Source of the DNA: Halobacillus aidingensis
GTDB taxonomy: Bacteria; Bacillota; Bacilli; Bacillales; Halobacillaceae
Direction of reading: 5' to 3'
NCBI RefSeq assembly: GCF_900104185.1
Contig: NZ_FNIZ01000005.1
Location: 134,278 to 198,277, forward strand
Length of the DNA stretch: 64,000 bases
Below the pieces are notes generated by a model that saw only the letters and a program-made list of their open reading frames with translations, did no database searches and was not told where the DNA came from. Positions 9,479 to 17,278 of the stretch are shown here, one piece after another; position 1 is the first letter of the stretch; each line of letters starts with the position of its first letter. A program made the translations under genes and the position numbers.

Positions 9479-10444
9479 ATGAAAACATTGAAGGATACCA
9501 TTACACAATTCACATTGCCTACCCCTTATGCGGTCGGGGATGTTCATGTTTATTTGATAAAAGGTGACCGGTTGTCCCTGATCGATGCAGGCGTGAAGAC
9601 AGAAGAGTGTTGGAAAGCGTTAGTTGAACAGTTAAAGGAAGCGGGATACCAGCCGGAAGATATTGAACAGGTGATTTTGACCCATCACCATCCGGATCAT
9701 ATGGGGCTTGTTGAACGACTGCCGAACGTGAATACCATCGCCGGCCACCCGAATTTGAAGCCTTGGCTTGAGCGGGAAGAAGAATACTTCTCTCATTATG
9801 AAGAATTTTTCAAAGGCATGTACAAGGAATCTGGAGTGCCTGAGCGCTTTTTTCCATTGTTAAAGGGATTGAGGAAGACATTGAAATGGACGTCGGAAGG
9901 AAAGCTTACCCACGAATTGACAGAAGGTGACCGGTTACCGGGTCATGAAGAATGGGTGACAATCGAAACACCCGGCCATGCCCAAAGCCATTTATCTTTT
10001 TATAGAGAAGGGGACGGGGCGTTGATTGGTGGAGATCACCTGCTCTCCCATATTTCTTCGAACCCTTTACTTGAGCCGCCTCACACAAAGGGAGAGGTTC
10101 GTCCAAGACCTTTGCTTGACTACCGAGATTCTATGGAAAAGTTGTTAAAGTGGGAGATTGGTAACGTCTACCCGGGGCATGGAGACATCTTCGATCGTGC
10201 GCACGAACTGATTCAGGAACGGTTAAAAAAGCAGGAACAGCGAGCGGAAAAGGTATTTCGAATGTTTAGCGAGGGGCCATTACGTGCATATGACGTATGC
10301 AAGCGTCTCTTTCCGAAACACATCGAGAATCAATTCGGTTTGACGATGTCTGAAACAATCGGACAGCTGGACTACTTAGAAAGCGTTGGAAAGCTTAAGG
10401 TTTCTTACGTAGACGGAGAGAAATTCTATCAAGCAAATAGGTGA
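9479..10444 (+). CDS. MBL-fold metallohydrolase (YqjP-like)
   Basis: 321 aa metallo-beta-lactamase-fold hydrolase. Motifs: THHHPDHMG (H69, H71, D73, H74), the third His in TPGHAQSH, GGDHLL with the bridging Asp, and YPGHGD (last His). A C-terminal winged-helix-like segment of about 100 residues follows, as in YqjP. Substrate unknown. Two in-frame starts carry good ribosome binding sites: ATG 9422 (AGGAGG, would add 19 residues) and ATG 9479 (GGAGGAAG). The shorter form begins right before the conserved domain and is preferred. The SDR gene follows after 4 bp, so the two form an operon. Confidence 0.9.
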   Translation: MKTLKDTITQFTLPTPYAVGDVHVYLIKGDRLSLIDAGVKTEECWKALVEQLKEAGYQPEDIEQVILTHHHPDHMGLVERLPNVNTIAGHPNLKPWLEREEEYFSHYEEFFKGMYKESGVPERFFPLLKGLRKTLKWTSEGKLTHELTEGDRLPGHEEWVTIETPGHAQSHLSFYREGDGALIGGDHLLSHISSNPLLEPPHTKGEVRPRPLLDYRDSMEKLLKWEIGNVYPGHGDIFDRAHELIQERLKKQEQRAEKVFRMFSEGPLRAYDVCKRLFPKHIENQFGLTMSETIGQLDYLESVGKLKVSYVDGEKFYQANR

Positions 10445-10448
10445 TCGA

Positions 10449-11243
10449 ATGAATGAACGAGTAAAAGGAAAAAAAGTACTTATCACAGGAGCCTCGAGTG
10501 GAATTGGCGAATTTCTCGCGATCCACGTCGCGCAGGAAGGCGGGACCCCGATCCTTGTGGCGCGGACCGCACACAAATTGGAAATCATTGCAGAAAAGAT
10601 TGAAGGAGCCTTTGGCGTCAAAAGTCCATGGTACCCTGCGGATTTATCGAATGATGCAGAGTGGAAAGATACGATTGACCGGATTTGTTATGAACATGGA
10701 TCCATCGACGGGCTGATTAACAATGCAGGAATCGCCGTGTTCGATCCTGTGGCCGAATCGAATTGGCAGGATATCGAGCGTATGCTGTCTGTGAACGTGA
10801 AGTCACTGTTTCGCGCCACGCATCAGTTGCTGCCACATTTGGTGCAGCATGGAGAAGGCCATATCATCAACATAGCATCACAGGCAGGCAAAATCGCCAC
10901 ACCGAAATCTGCCGTTTATGCAGCAACTAAGCATGCGGTTATAGGTTTCACGAATGCGTTAAGGATGGAAGTAGAGCCTTTAGGCATCTATGTCACTTCC
11001 GTCAATCTCGGACCTGTGAGGACGAATTTCTTTCAACAGGCGGACCCGAGCGGGAAGTATGAGAAGTCGGTCGATAAGATCATGCTTGATCCAAACCGTG
11101 TAGCAAGGACGGTCGTCCACCATTTATTTACGAAACAGCGTGAGATCAATATGCCTTCATGGATGGACTCCGGAAGCAAAGTCTACTCTCTCGCACCAGT
11201 CGCGATGGAAAAACTCATGCAAAGACAATTCAACAAAAAATGA
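10449..11243 (+). CDS. short-chain dehydrogenase/reductase (YqjQ-like)
   Basis: 264 aa classical SDR: cofactor motif TGASSGIG (13-20), NNAG (91-94), catalytic S144, Y157 and K161 (YAATK), and the PVRTNF segment after the cofactor site. The third cofactor-site residue pattern does not decide NAD versus NADP. Substrate unknown. It starts 4 bp after the MBL hydrolase with AGGTGAT as the binding site, the same order as yqjP-yqjQ in Bacillus. It ends at a strong hairpin terminator. Confidence 0.92.
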   Translation: MNERVKGKKVLITGASSGIGEFLAIHVAQEGGTPILVARTAHKLEIIAEKIEGAFGVKSPWYPADLSNDAEWKDTIDRICYEHGSIDGLINNAGIAVFDPVAESNWQDIERMLSVNVKSLFRATHQLLPHLVQHGEGHIINIASQAGKIATPKSAVYAATKHAVIGFTNALRMEVEPLGIYVTSVNLGPVRTNFFQQADPSGKYEKSVDKIMLDPNRVARTVVHHLFTKQREINMPSWMDSGSKVYSLAPVAMEKLMQRQFNKK

Positions 11244-11247
11244 TTCA

Positions 11248-11295
11248 CCCCATACAAAAACCTCTTCCTTTCAAGGGAGAGGTTTTTGTATGGGG
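11248..11295 (+). terminator. long palindromic terminator
   Basis: CCCCATACAAAAACCTC pairs with GAGGTTTTTGTATGGGG around a short loop. The 48-bp, almost perfect palindrome has internal A5/T5 runs, so it can stop transcription in either direction. Confidence 0.85.
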
Positions 11296-11377
11296 TTGGA
11301 TGGAAAAATATGTATGACTTGGTACACCAATATTTGTAAGACCTGGTCAGACAGGAAATGGTAGCAGGAATTGGTAC

Positions 11378-11406
11378 TTGCAAAAGCGAACATATATTCG
11401 CATAAT
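11378..11406 (+). promoter_or_regulatory. SOS promoter with LexA (DinR) box in the spacer
   Basis: TTGCAA (11378-11383), 17 bp, CATAAT (11401-11406). The spacer holds CGAACATATATTCG (11387-11400), one mismatch from the Gram-positive LexA box CGAACNNNNGTTCG. LexA bound there would block RNA polymerase directly. It drives the Y-family polymerase gene at 11440. Confidence 0.85.
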
Positions 11407-11439
11407 GAGGATATACTAGGTAAAGGAGGTGGAGACGAC

Positions 11440-12714
11440 ATGGGGCATCCGAGCATTGATTATGGAAGGTATCCGGACAGGGGGATTTTGTGTGTGGATA
11501 TGAAAAGTTTCTATGCGAGTTGTGCGGCGATTGACCGCGGACTTGATCCGCTCACGGTCCCGCTTGCCGTCGTTGCGGATATGAACCGGAAAGGGAGTGT
11601 CGTATTGGCTGCGACTCCGGCGATGAAAAAGAAATACGGCATCCGTACAGGAAGCCGCCTGTTCGAAATCCCTTCCGCGCCGGAAATCGTCATCGTCTCC
11701 GCGCAAATGAGGAAGTACTTAGAGGTGTCCACTCAAGTGACGAACCTTTTTCACAAATTCGTCCCGAAAGAAAAGATCCATACGTACAGCGTCGATGAAA
11801 GCTTCTTAGAAGTGGGAGATAACAAAGGGAAGTTCGGTGTGCCGGAAGAAACGGCACAAATGATTGTCGATGAATTAAAAGAAACATTCCATCTGGATGC
11901 GGCGATCGGCATCGGGCCGAACATGCTGCTTTCCAAACTATGCCTCGACCTTGAGGCAAAAAAGAAAGGCATCGCTCGCTGGACGTATGATGACTTTCAA
12001 GAGAAGTTGTGGCCGGTCGCACCCTTGTCGGAAATGTGGGGGATTGGCCCAAGGCTTGAACACCGTCTGAATCGCATGGGCATCTGGTCTGTCGGGCAAC
12101 TGGCGAAATTCCCGCTCGATCGCCTTGAAAAAACGTTCGGCGTGATGGGAAACCAGCTGTACTACCATGCGAACGGCATCGATTTGTCCGATCCCGGTGC
12201 TCCGATCATTCACGGTCAGGTGAGCTATGGGAAAAGTCAGATTCTCCTTCGTGATTACCAAGATCCGGAAGAGGTGAAGTACGTCATCCTCGAAATGTGT
12301 GAAGAAGTCGCCCGGCGTGCCCGGAAAAAAGGCCATGCAGGAAGAACGATTTCCCTCGGGATCGGCTACAGTAAAAGCGAAGGGGCGGGTGGATTTCACC
12401 GCTCTGTATCCATTGAGCATCCGACGAGCATTACGATGGACATTTACCATGCCTGCCTCACCCTGTTCCACCGCTTTTTTAACGGCGGAGTCGTCCGCCG
12501 CATCTCCGTCACCCTCGGAAACATTACGGAAGATGCCAATGTCCAACTCGACTTGTTTGATGACGGCCGCGATAAAAAAAGAGACCTCGGCTATGTGATG
12601 GATGAGATTCGTGAGCGCTACGGGCAGGATATGCTTCTTCGCGCAGTATCCTGGACAAATGCAGGGACCGCCCGCCACCGTAGTCGTCTTGTCGGCGGAC
12701 ACTACGCAGAATAA
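11440..12714 (+). CDS. yqjW: Y-family DNA polymerase (YqjW/UvrX-like, translesion)
   Basis: 424 aa, close to the 412-416 aa of Bacillus YqjW and UvrX. Catalytic carboxylates are visible: D20 in LCVDMKSFYAS and D119/E120 in YSVDESFLEV. Palm, fingers and thumb (IGPNMLLSKL, helix-hairpin-helix GIGPRLEHRLNRMGI) are followed by a little-finger domain. It performs error-prone synthesis past lesions. ATG 11440 has AAAGGAGG 9 nt upstream; the frame is open 23 codons further up but that stretch overlaps the promoter. SOS control is indicated by the LexA box in its promoter. No sign of truncation. Confidence 0.95.
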   Translation: MGHPSIDYGRYPDRGILCVDMKSFYASCAAIDRGLDPLTVPLAVVADMNRKGSVVLAATPAMKKKYGIRTGSRLFEIPSAPEIVIVSAQMRKYLEVSTQVTNLFHKFVPKEKIHTYSVDESFLEVGDNKGKFGVPEETAQMIVDELKETFHLDAAIGIGPNMLLSKLCLDLEAKKKGIARWTYDDFQEKLWPVAPLSEMWGIGPRLEHRLNRMGIWSVGQLAKFPLDRLEKTFGVMGNQLYYHANGIDLSDPGAPIIHGQVSYGKSQILLRDYQDPEEVKYVILEMCEEVARRARKKGHAGRTISLGIGYSKSEGAGGFHRSVSIEHPTSITMDIYHACLTLFHRFFNGGVVRRISVTLGNITEDANVQLDLFDDGRDKKRDLGYVMDEIRERYGQDMLLRAVSWTNAGTARHRSRLVGGHYAE

Positions 12715-12776
12715 AACAGAACCGTTGCCTCGGAAGCGTGGTTTTTTTACAATAGAAGAAACAGGAGGGATGAACG

Positions 12777-13109
12777 ATGAAACTACGCATCACCGAAGAA
12801 GCGAAGCAGCAGCTAGAACAAATCCAGGATCCTGAGCGTCCGCTCATCCGACTTTTTTATGACACAGAAGGATGTGGCTGCGGCGTGAATGGACTGCCAA
12901 CCATTCGTCTGGAGAAAGAAGAGCGCTCTACCGATCGAAAAGTAGAAAATGATGATTATGCCGTCATTATTGATGATCAGCAGGCGACCTTTTTCAAAAA
13001 GGATATGAAGCTCGACTTTATGAGAGGCACGTTCCGCCTTTCCAGCCCGGACGGCATCCTGAATCCGATCATCCCGATCAAAGACGTGAAAGAAGGAGCG
13101 ACCGTATGA
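12777..13109 (+). CDS. HesB/IscA-like iron-sulfur family protein (YqkB-like)
   Basis: 110 aa of the Fe-S biosynthesis (HesB-like) fold. It opens with the LRITEEAKQQL strand-helix and has a cysteine-containing EGCGCGVNG loop where A-type carriers keep Fe-S ligands. The C-terminal CxC of true IscA is absent, as in the YqkB branch, so a carrier role is not assured. ATG follows AGGAGG. Its last four bases overlap the start of the next gene (ATGA), showing coupling. In Bacillus the same gene sits in the yqjW-yqk cluster. Confidence 0.85.
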   Translation: MKLRITEEAKQQLEQIQDPERPLIRLFYDTEGCGCGVNGLPTIRLEKEERSTDRKVENDDYAVIIDDQQATFFKKDMKLDFMRGTFRLSSPDGILNPIIPIKDVKEGATV

Positions 13110-13330
13110 GTAAGAAAAAGACGCAACCCGGATCTCTCGGAGACCAGCTGAATGCTGATGTTTTATCAAAGCTGAAATCCAAAAAGACGGAGCTGAAGCA
13201 GCAGGCCGTTGAACGTGAAGAACAGGAAAAGCAGCGCCGAATCGAAGAGCGCAAGCGAGCAGAAGCGAACAAAAGCTTTGAGGAACTGCTGAATGAAAGT
13301 GAGCTCGACTGGAAATCCTTCAAAAAATAA
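13106..13330 (+). CDS. YqkE-like (DUF3886) small charged protein
   Basis: 74 aa, hydrophilic, with a long Lys/Glu/Arg-rich coiled-coil helix (residues about 20-55) and a conserved C-terminal ESELDWKSFKK. This fits the DUF3886/YqkE family of Bacilli; no function is known. The start ATG overlaps the stop of the HesB-like gene by 4 bp. It ends at a strong terminator. Confidence 0.85.
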   Translation: MSKKKTQPGSLGDQLNADVLSKLKSKKTELKQQAVEREEQEKQRRIEERKRAEANKSFEELLNESELDWKSFKK

Positions 13331-13357
13331 GCACCCCGCTACAGGGTGCTTATTTTT
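13327..13357 (+). terminator. terminator after the yqkE-like gene
   Basis: ATAAGCACCC pairs with GGGTGCTTAT, followed by six T. Confidence 0.9.
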
Positions 13358-13395
13358 TATGAGAATTTATTGAGTAAAGTCGTTATGGATTAGAG

Positions 13396-13475
13396 TTAGG
13401 GCGTTGCACCCTCTCGTTAGAGCACTATTGCACTCGTTCGGTCAGTATTCGTTCCACATCGGGCGTTATTCCTTT
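13396..13475. repeat. degenerate 20-nt-period repeat
   Basis: Within the gene-free stretch 13358-13562, units of about 20 nt can be lined up: GTTAGAGCACTATTGCACTC (13416-13435), then GTTCGGTCAGTATTCGTTCC (13436-13455), flanked by weaker copies starting at 13395 and 13456. Recurring elements are GTTAGG and a TATTG/TATTC core. Nothing else is recognisable in this gap. Confidence 0.5.
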
Positions 13476-13562
13476 TGGTTAGGGATCTATATAATGATAT
13501 TTTTCGGAAAAATTGAAACATTCGCACCACATTGACCGTATAGAAAGGCAGGAGGGAACAAA

Positions 13563-13736
13563 ATGATCGATTTTTTCCTAGTATTCTTCATTGGAACCTT
13601 AGGGATAGCGCTCGCTGTAACCGGTTGTGTTCTTGCGCTCGTCCGTAACATTCGATCCACAGGTGAAACGGAGCGGATTCGGCGTTTGGAAAAAGAAGTG
13701 GAAGCATTAAAGGAGAGTGAAGAGAGTGAGGTGTAA
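13563..13736 (+). CDS. small membrane protein, unknown
   Basis: 57 aa. An N-terminal hydrophobic segment (residues 3-28, FFLVFFIGTLGIALAVTGC and following) is followed by a charged, Glu/Arg-rich tail likely to form a short coiled coil. Not recognised. ATG has GGAGGG 9 nt upstream. Its 3' end overlaps the start of the CxxC protein gene, so the two are probably translated together. Confidence 0.7.
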   Translation: MIDFFLVFFIGTLGIALAVTGCVLALVRNIRSTGETERIRRLEKEVEALKESEESEV

Positions 13737-14028
13737 GACATGCGGACGCAGTTGGACATTTGGAAAAGCACTGCTTTCATCGATGAAAGTCACCGGTAAG
13801 AAACAATGTCCACATTGCGGAGCGGAACATTATTCTACGAAACGAGCCTATCATCGTTCAGGGATATTAGCGCTTACGGCATTTTTTGTGTTTATGTTTT
13901 TAATAGAAACGTTCCAAATGCGGCTGACGTCTGCCTTGTTTTTCGCTGTCTTTCTTTTAGTGATCGTCCTATTTGTCCAACCGTTGGTGATCCACTTAGC
14001 TGATGAGGAAGTCTTGCATAAGGAGTGA
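13726..14028 (+). CDS. CxxC-20-CxxC family membrane protein
   Basis: About 100 aa. The N-terminal zinc-ribbon-like part has CKTCG and CPHCG separated by about 24 residues, matching the small family described as cxxc_20_cxxc. Two hydrophobic helices follow (about residues 44-66 and 70-90). Function unknown. The start is uncertain: GTG 13717 is only 1 nt from the AAAGGAG site, while GTG 13726 has a 10-nt spacing and is preferred. It overlaps the upstream small gene by 11 bp. Confidence 0.75.
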   Translation: MRCKTCGRSWTFGKALLSSMKVTGKKQCPHCGAEHYSTKRAYHRSGILALTAFFVFMFLIETFQMRLTSALFFAVFLLVIVLFVQPLVIHLADEEVLHKE

Positions 14029-14032
14029 GGGT

Positions 14033-14299
14033 TTGTTGAAAGATTTGTTTTTTCTTCTCAAGGGACAAAAAACAGAGAAGATAAAGTGCTATTCAAAAGA
14101 GTTCAGCAAAATCCAGAAGCATAAAAGAATGGGGTTGAAAATATCTGATGAACGAAGGAACCGAAAAATCTATGGTTTTCCGCTCATCCGGGTCATGTTG
14201 GAAGAATACGAGGAGAAAGGTCGGTTTCTAACCTTAAAGCAATCATTTCAACGCTGCATACGACAGATCAGTCTCGCAGCCAGAGGTTTAAGAGGGTGA
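14033..14299 (+). CDS. small basic protein, unknown
   Basis: 88 aa, Lys/Arg-rich, without a membrane segment; not recognised. A start at TTG 14033 (or 14036) is supported by AAGGAG at 14020-14025; an upstream ATG frame start inside the previous gene has no site. The gene fits tightly between the CxxC gene (4 bp) and the next membrane protein gene (4 bp), which argues for a real operon member. Confidence 0.6.
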   Translation: MLKDLFFLLKGQKTEKIKCYSKEFSKIQKHKRMGLKISDERRNRKIYGFPLIRVMLEEYEEKGRFLTLKQSFQRCIRQISLAARGLRG

Positions 14300-14303
14300 T
14301 GTC

Positions 14304-14753
14304 TTGAATTATAAATATAGCAACACGGAATTATGGAGGAAAAAAGCGAGAGGTTCCTTGTTTAACATAATTGTAAGTTTATTACCGGCAGTACTTTCTC
14401 TTTATTTGCACGGCCGGATCGAGCCGTTTATCGTTTTCGGATCAGGTGTGGTTTTTTTAATAGGTTTGTGTCAAATGCTTCATTATTACAAAATGCCTGA
14501 GCGTGACTATGTGCGCGTGGAGGATGATATCCTCGACATCCGGATTGGAATCGCTGATCCGAATGCTCGTCTGGCAGATGAAGAAATAAAGCGTATCCAG
14601 CAAATGGATGATGTCATATCCATAAAATCAGACAAAGGTGAGGAAGAGAACATTTACTTAGAAAACTTATCCGATGAGGATGCAGCATCTCTTTTAGACG
14701 AGCTGAAGCACCAATATGGAAACCGCATGCACACCAAGAATCATCCAGCTTGA
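14304..14753 (+). CDS. two-helix membrane protein with soluble tail, unknown
   Basis: 149 aa. Two hydrophobic helices (about residues 19-38 and 40-60) are followed by a short beta-rich cytosolic part (YVRVEDDILDIRIG) and an acidic tail. The arrangement recalls PH-like YdbS/YdbT-type membrane proteins but is too short to assign. The start is TTG with AGAGGGTGAT before it; an ATG 5 bp earlier reads into a stop at once. Part of the 13.5-14.8 kb operon of small proteins. Confidence 0.65.
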   Translation: MNYKYSNTELWRKKARGSLFNIIVSLLPAVLSLYLHGRIEPFIVFGSGVVFLIGLCQMLHYYKMPERDYVRVEDDILDIRIGIADPNARLADEEIKRIQQMDDVISIKSDKGEEENIYLENLSDEDAASLLDELKHQYGNRMHTKNHPA

Positions 14754-14812
14754 TCGACCGTTATTCAAAGATGGAAAAACCTTATTGTTTAAAAGAAGAG
14801 AGGAAGAAAAAG

Positions 14813-15574
14813 ATGAGCCAAACGACCGAACATAACAGTAAAGCATGGGACAAAAAAGTGGAAGACGGGGTACGTTACACCCAAAGCATCACGCATGAAA
14901 CTATCGAAAAAGCTCGTAGCGGCGAGTGGACGATCGGTGTGACCGCCGATCGCCAGGTGCCGAGAAACTGGTTTCCTGAATCGTTAAAAGGAGTGAAGGT
15001 TCTCTGCCTTGCATCTGGAGGTGGTCAACAAGGACCTGTCCTCGCTGCCACAGGTGCCGAGGTCACCGTTTTTGATTTATCGGAAAAACAGCTTCAACAA
15101 GACGAAAGGGTAGCTGACCAAGAAGGACTCGATTTGAAAACCGTTAAAGGTGAGATGACTGACTTATCCGTATTCGCAGATGAAACGTTCGATCTCATCG
15201 TCCACCCTGTCGCTAACGTATTCATCGAAAATGTACGCCCGGTCTGGAAGGAAGCGGCACGTGTTTTGAAAAATAAAGGAACGCTCATTTCAGGCTTTAT
15301 GAATCCTGTTCTTTACTTGTTTGATGCAGAAAAAGAGGACGAAGGTAAGTTGGAAGTGGCTCATACGATTCCTTACTCTGCGCTTGAAGAGGAAGAAGTG
15401 ATTGAAGGCGAAACGCTCGAGTTCGGCCACACACTGGAAGACCAACTGCAAGGCCAGACGGATGCTGGCTTTGTCATTGCAGGAATCTATGAAGATGATT
15501 TCGGTGGTGAAAGAACCATCGACCACCATATTAAAACAATGATTGCCACAAGAGCCGTTAAATTAAAGCTATAA
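14813..15574 (+). CDS. class I SAM-dependent methyltransferase
   Basis: 253 aa. SAM-binding motif I is VLCLASGGGQQGP (G-rich loop), followed by the acidic end of strand 2 (EVTVFDLSEKQL) and the FDLIVHPV strand-4 motif, as in the UbiE/YcgJ-like group. Methyl acceptor unknown. ATG 14813 has GAGAGGAAG 8-9 nt upstream; the frame is open 21 codons earlier, overlapping the preceding gene, but that start has no binding site. Followed by a small split gene after 10 bp. Confidence 0.9.
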   Translation: MSQTTEHNSKAWDKKVEDGVRYTQSITHETIEKARSGEWTIGVTADRQVPRNWFPESLKGVKVLCLASGGGQQGPVLAATGAEVTVFDLSEKQLQQDERVADQEGLDLKTVKGEMTDLSVFADETFDLIVHPVANVFIENVRPVWKEAARVLKNKGTLISGFMNPVLYLFDAEKEDEGKLEVAHTIPYSALEEEEVIEGETLEFGHTLEDQLQGQTDAGFVIAGIYEDDFGGERTIDHHIKTMIATRAVKLKL

Positions 15575-15584
15575 GGAGCGGTTT

Positions 15585-15793
15585 ATGGTTTCAACAATTA
15601 TTACGGTGTTGTTTTCCTTCTTGATCATCTTCGTGGTTTTGCGCACCGCCTACCGGATGTTTGAAAAAAACAGTACCCCGATAATTCCTATACACCGTTC
15701 GATTATGTGAGCGGGCAAACAGAAACTCCTTTTCATGAAGAAGACAAGGAAGAGCAAGAGGAAAATGACAGAACGGGTCAGCGTTATGACTAA
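15585..15793 (+). pseudogene. small membrane protein gene split by a -1 frameshift
   Basis: ATG 15585 follows AAGGAG. The zero frame gives 41 codons: a membrane helix (VLFSFLIIFVVLR), then TAYRMFEKN, then a short unrelated tail to TGA at 15708. From about 15666 the -1 frame continues coding-like to TAA 15791 (YTPFDYVSGQTETPFHEE, then an acidic tail), giving one coherent protein of about 69 aa if the frames are joined. The switch falls at GA AAA AAC after TTT: A AAA AAC is a canonical -1 slippery heptamer. It may be a lost A in a homopolymer (mutation or base-call error) or a programmed shift. Protein family not certain. Confidence 0.6.
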
Positions 15794-15811
15794 ACGCATG
15801 CCCTGTTTTTT
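15769..15811 (+). terminator. possible terminator after the split small gene
   Basis: AACGGG and GCG on the left pair imperfectly with CGC and CCCTGTT on the right, followed by six T (about 15805-15811). The stem has internal mismatches, so this is tentative. Confidence 0.35.
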
Positions 15812-15830
15812 ATTCTTGAGTTATTAAAGA

Positions 15831-16389
15831 ATATGCAGGATTCTTGAAGACTCAGTTTCGAGATGTTCCGGGGTTCGTTGCTTGGGATGAGCGTAAGGGG
15901 TGGTTGGGAAGCCACTCGCTTTCCTGTGGGGGAGTGGTGAGCTTCCTCGGACTACGTCCTGCGGGATCTCATCTATCTCCTTTCTCCCACGGGAGTCTCG
16001 CAGCTTCCCAACCACCCCATTCGATACATGTGAGAAACGAACCCTTTTACCGAGAGGGGCTGTCTTTCACTATCCTGTTGGTATAGGCAGAAAACGCTCT
16101 ATAACAAGCTTTCCGTATGCAGAATAGCTACCTCGGTCGTTGATCCCCCTTCCAATTTCCATGTGCATGAAAGCATCTTATTATGGAAGTAGTTTCGAGA
16201 CACTAGTATGGCAAAGGGGCGGAGGGGAATGGCGAGACTCCTGCGGTGAAAAAGTGCTTGGTGAGACCCCGCAGGACGCAGTCCGAGGAGGCTCACCGCG
16301 CTCCCGCGGAAAGCGAGCTATTCCCCGCAGCCCCATCGACTCAACAAAAGTCTCGAAACTGAGTCTTCCACAATAGGGAGCATTTATAT
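15831..16389. repeat. structured interspersed repeat, copy A (inverted ends)
   Basis: Fills the 670-bp gap before the VOC gene. The ends are an exact 18-bp inverted repeat, GAAGACTCAGTTTCGAGA (15846-15863) and its complement (16351-16368), extended outward by weaker matches (GCAGGATT on the left, AATAGGGAGC on the right). Inside are two GC-rich cloverleaf-like hairpin modules: one at about 15894-16020 (outer stem GGGTGGTTGGGAAG with CTTCCCAACCACCCC), the other at about 16215-16335 (outer stem GGGGCGGAGGGGAAT). They face opposite ways. There is no transposase frame; the open frames here are by-products of the GC content. Confidence 0.85.
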
Positions 16390-16463
16390 CACAAGAAACT
16401 TATTGTGAAGGAAGGAGTTTCAAAGGTTTGGTTGAATACATATATTCGATAGGAGGACGTAGC

Positions 16464-16865
16464 ATGAACCATTCATTAATCCGAGTAGGGACGATTTATT
16501 TACCTGTCCAAGAAGTGGATAAATCCGCAGTCTGGTATGAAGAAAAGCTTGGAGCTGACATCAATTATCAAGATAACCAGAAAGCCATCGTAGACTTAGC
16601 AGGCATCAGTATTTTCTTAGTAAAATCATCGCCGGAACAAACATCAAACTTTTTAGATGAGGACGGAAGCGAGCGTTTTGCCATCACATTTGAAGTGTAT
16701 GGAAAAGAGGCGTTGAGGGCTTTACATAAAAAGTTAAAAGATAAAGGGGTTGAGGTGGGTGAAATCGAAAACAGGGGCCACCCTGGTTTGAATTTTGTAT
16801 TTGAGGATGTAAACGGAAACCGATTGGATGTCTGGAGCGAGTTAAGTCCTGCTTATAGAGTTTGA
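16464..16865 (+). CDS. VOC superfamily (glyoxalase-like) protein
   Basis: 133 aa with two beta-alpha-beta-beta-beta units: the first begins IYLPVQEVDKSAVWYEEKLG, the second ends in FVFEDVNGNRLDVWSE, the Glu-containing strand typical of glyoxalase/bleomycin-resistance-fold proteins. Catalysed reaction unknown. ATG 16464 follows AGGAGG by 7 nt; the frame opens 12 codons earlier without a site. The gene starts 75 bp after repeat copy A, which therefore occupies its whole upstream region. Confidence 0.85.
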   Translation: MNHSLIRVGTIYLPVQEVDKSAVWYEEKLGADINYQDNQKAIVDLAGISIFLVKSSPEQTSNFLDEDGSERFAITFEVYGKEALRALHKKLKDKGVEVGEIENRGHPGLNFVFEDVNGNRLDVWSELSPAYRV

Positions 16866-16943
16866 TGTCGATTTAGTAGTTTGTGACAGATAGATGTTTC
16901 TCCTGTAAATTATAGATATAGTTTTTTTACAGGAGTGATTGTA

Positions 16944-17270
16944 ATGATTCAAGCATTCATATTATTTCTATTTGCAGGAGTGGCTGAAATCGGAGGAGGG
17001 TATTTGATCTGGCTCGCCATCCGTGAAGGTAAGCCGCTTTCCTGGGGAATCGCGGGAGGATTCGCGCTTGCCTTATACGGGGTGATTGCTACGTTTCAAA
17101 GCTTCCCATCTTTTGGCCGTGTATACGCCGCCTATGGTGGTGTGTTCATCATTTTATCCGTGATGTGGGGATGGGGTGTGGATCGGAAAACGCCCGATCT
17201 ATATGACTGGATTGGTGCAGGGATCTGTATGATCGGTGTTTGTGTCATGTTATTTGCGCCAAGACAATAG
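16944..17270 (+). CDS. YnfA/UPF0060 family membrane protein
   Basis: 108 aa, the family's standard length, with four hydrophobic helices and the conserved [23 protein letters not shown] and [13 protein letters not shown] segments. It is related in topology to small multidrug-resistance proteins; function not established. ATG 16944 has AGGAG 9 nt upstream; a GTG three codons earlier overlaps the binding site. Confidence 0.93.
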   Translation: MIQAFILFLFAGVAEIGGGYLIWLAIREGKPLSWGIAGGFALALYGVIATFQSFPSFGRVYAAYGGVFIILSVMWGWGVDRKTPDLYDWIGAGICMIGVCVMLFAPRQ

Positions 17271-17278
17271 GAGATCGG

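Noticed and set aside
11938-12702. 254-codon open frame on the minus strand opposite the Y-family polymerase
   Set aside because: Shadow of a GC-rich conserved gene; no ribosome binding site and no family likeness.
12718-12752. Possible terminator between the Y-family polymerase and HesB-like genes
   Set aside because: A T7 run exists but the stem (AACC with GGTT) is short and mismatched; read-through into the yqk-like genes is as likely.
15844-16376. Several short open frames on both strands inside repeat copy A, and similar ones in copies B and C
   Set aside because: They follow the GC-rich hairpins, have no binding sites and encode nothing recognisable such as a transposase.
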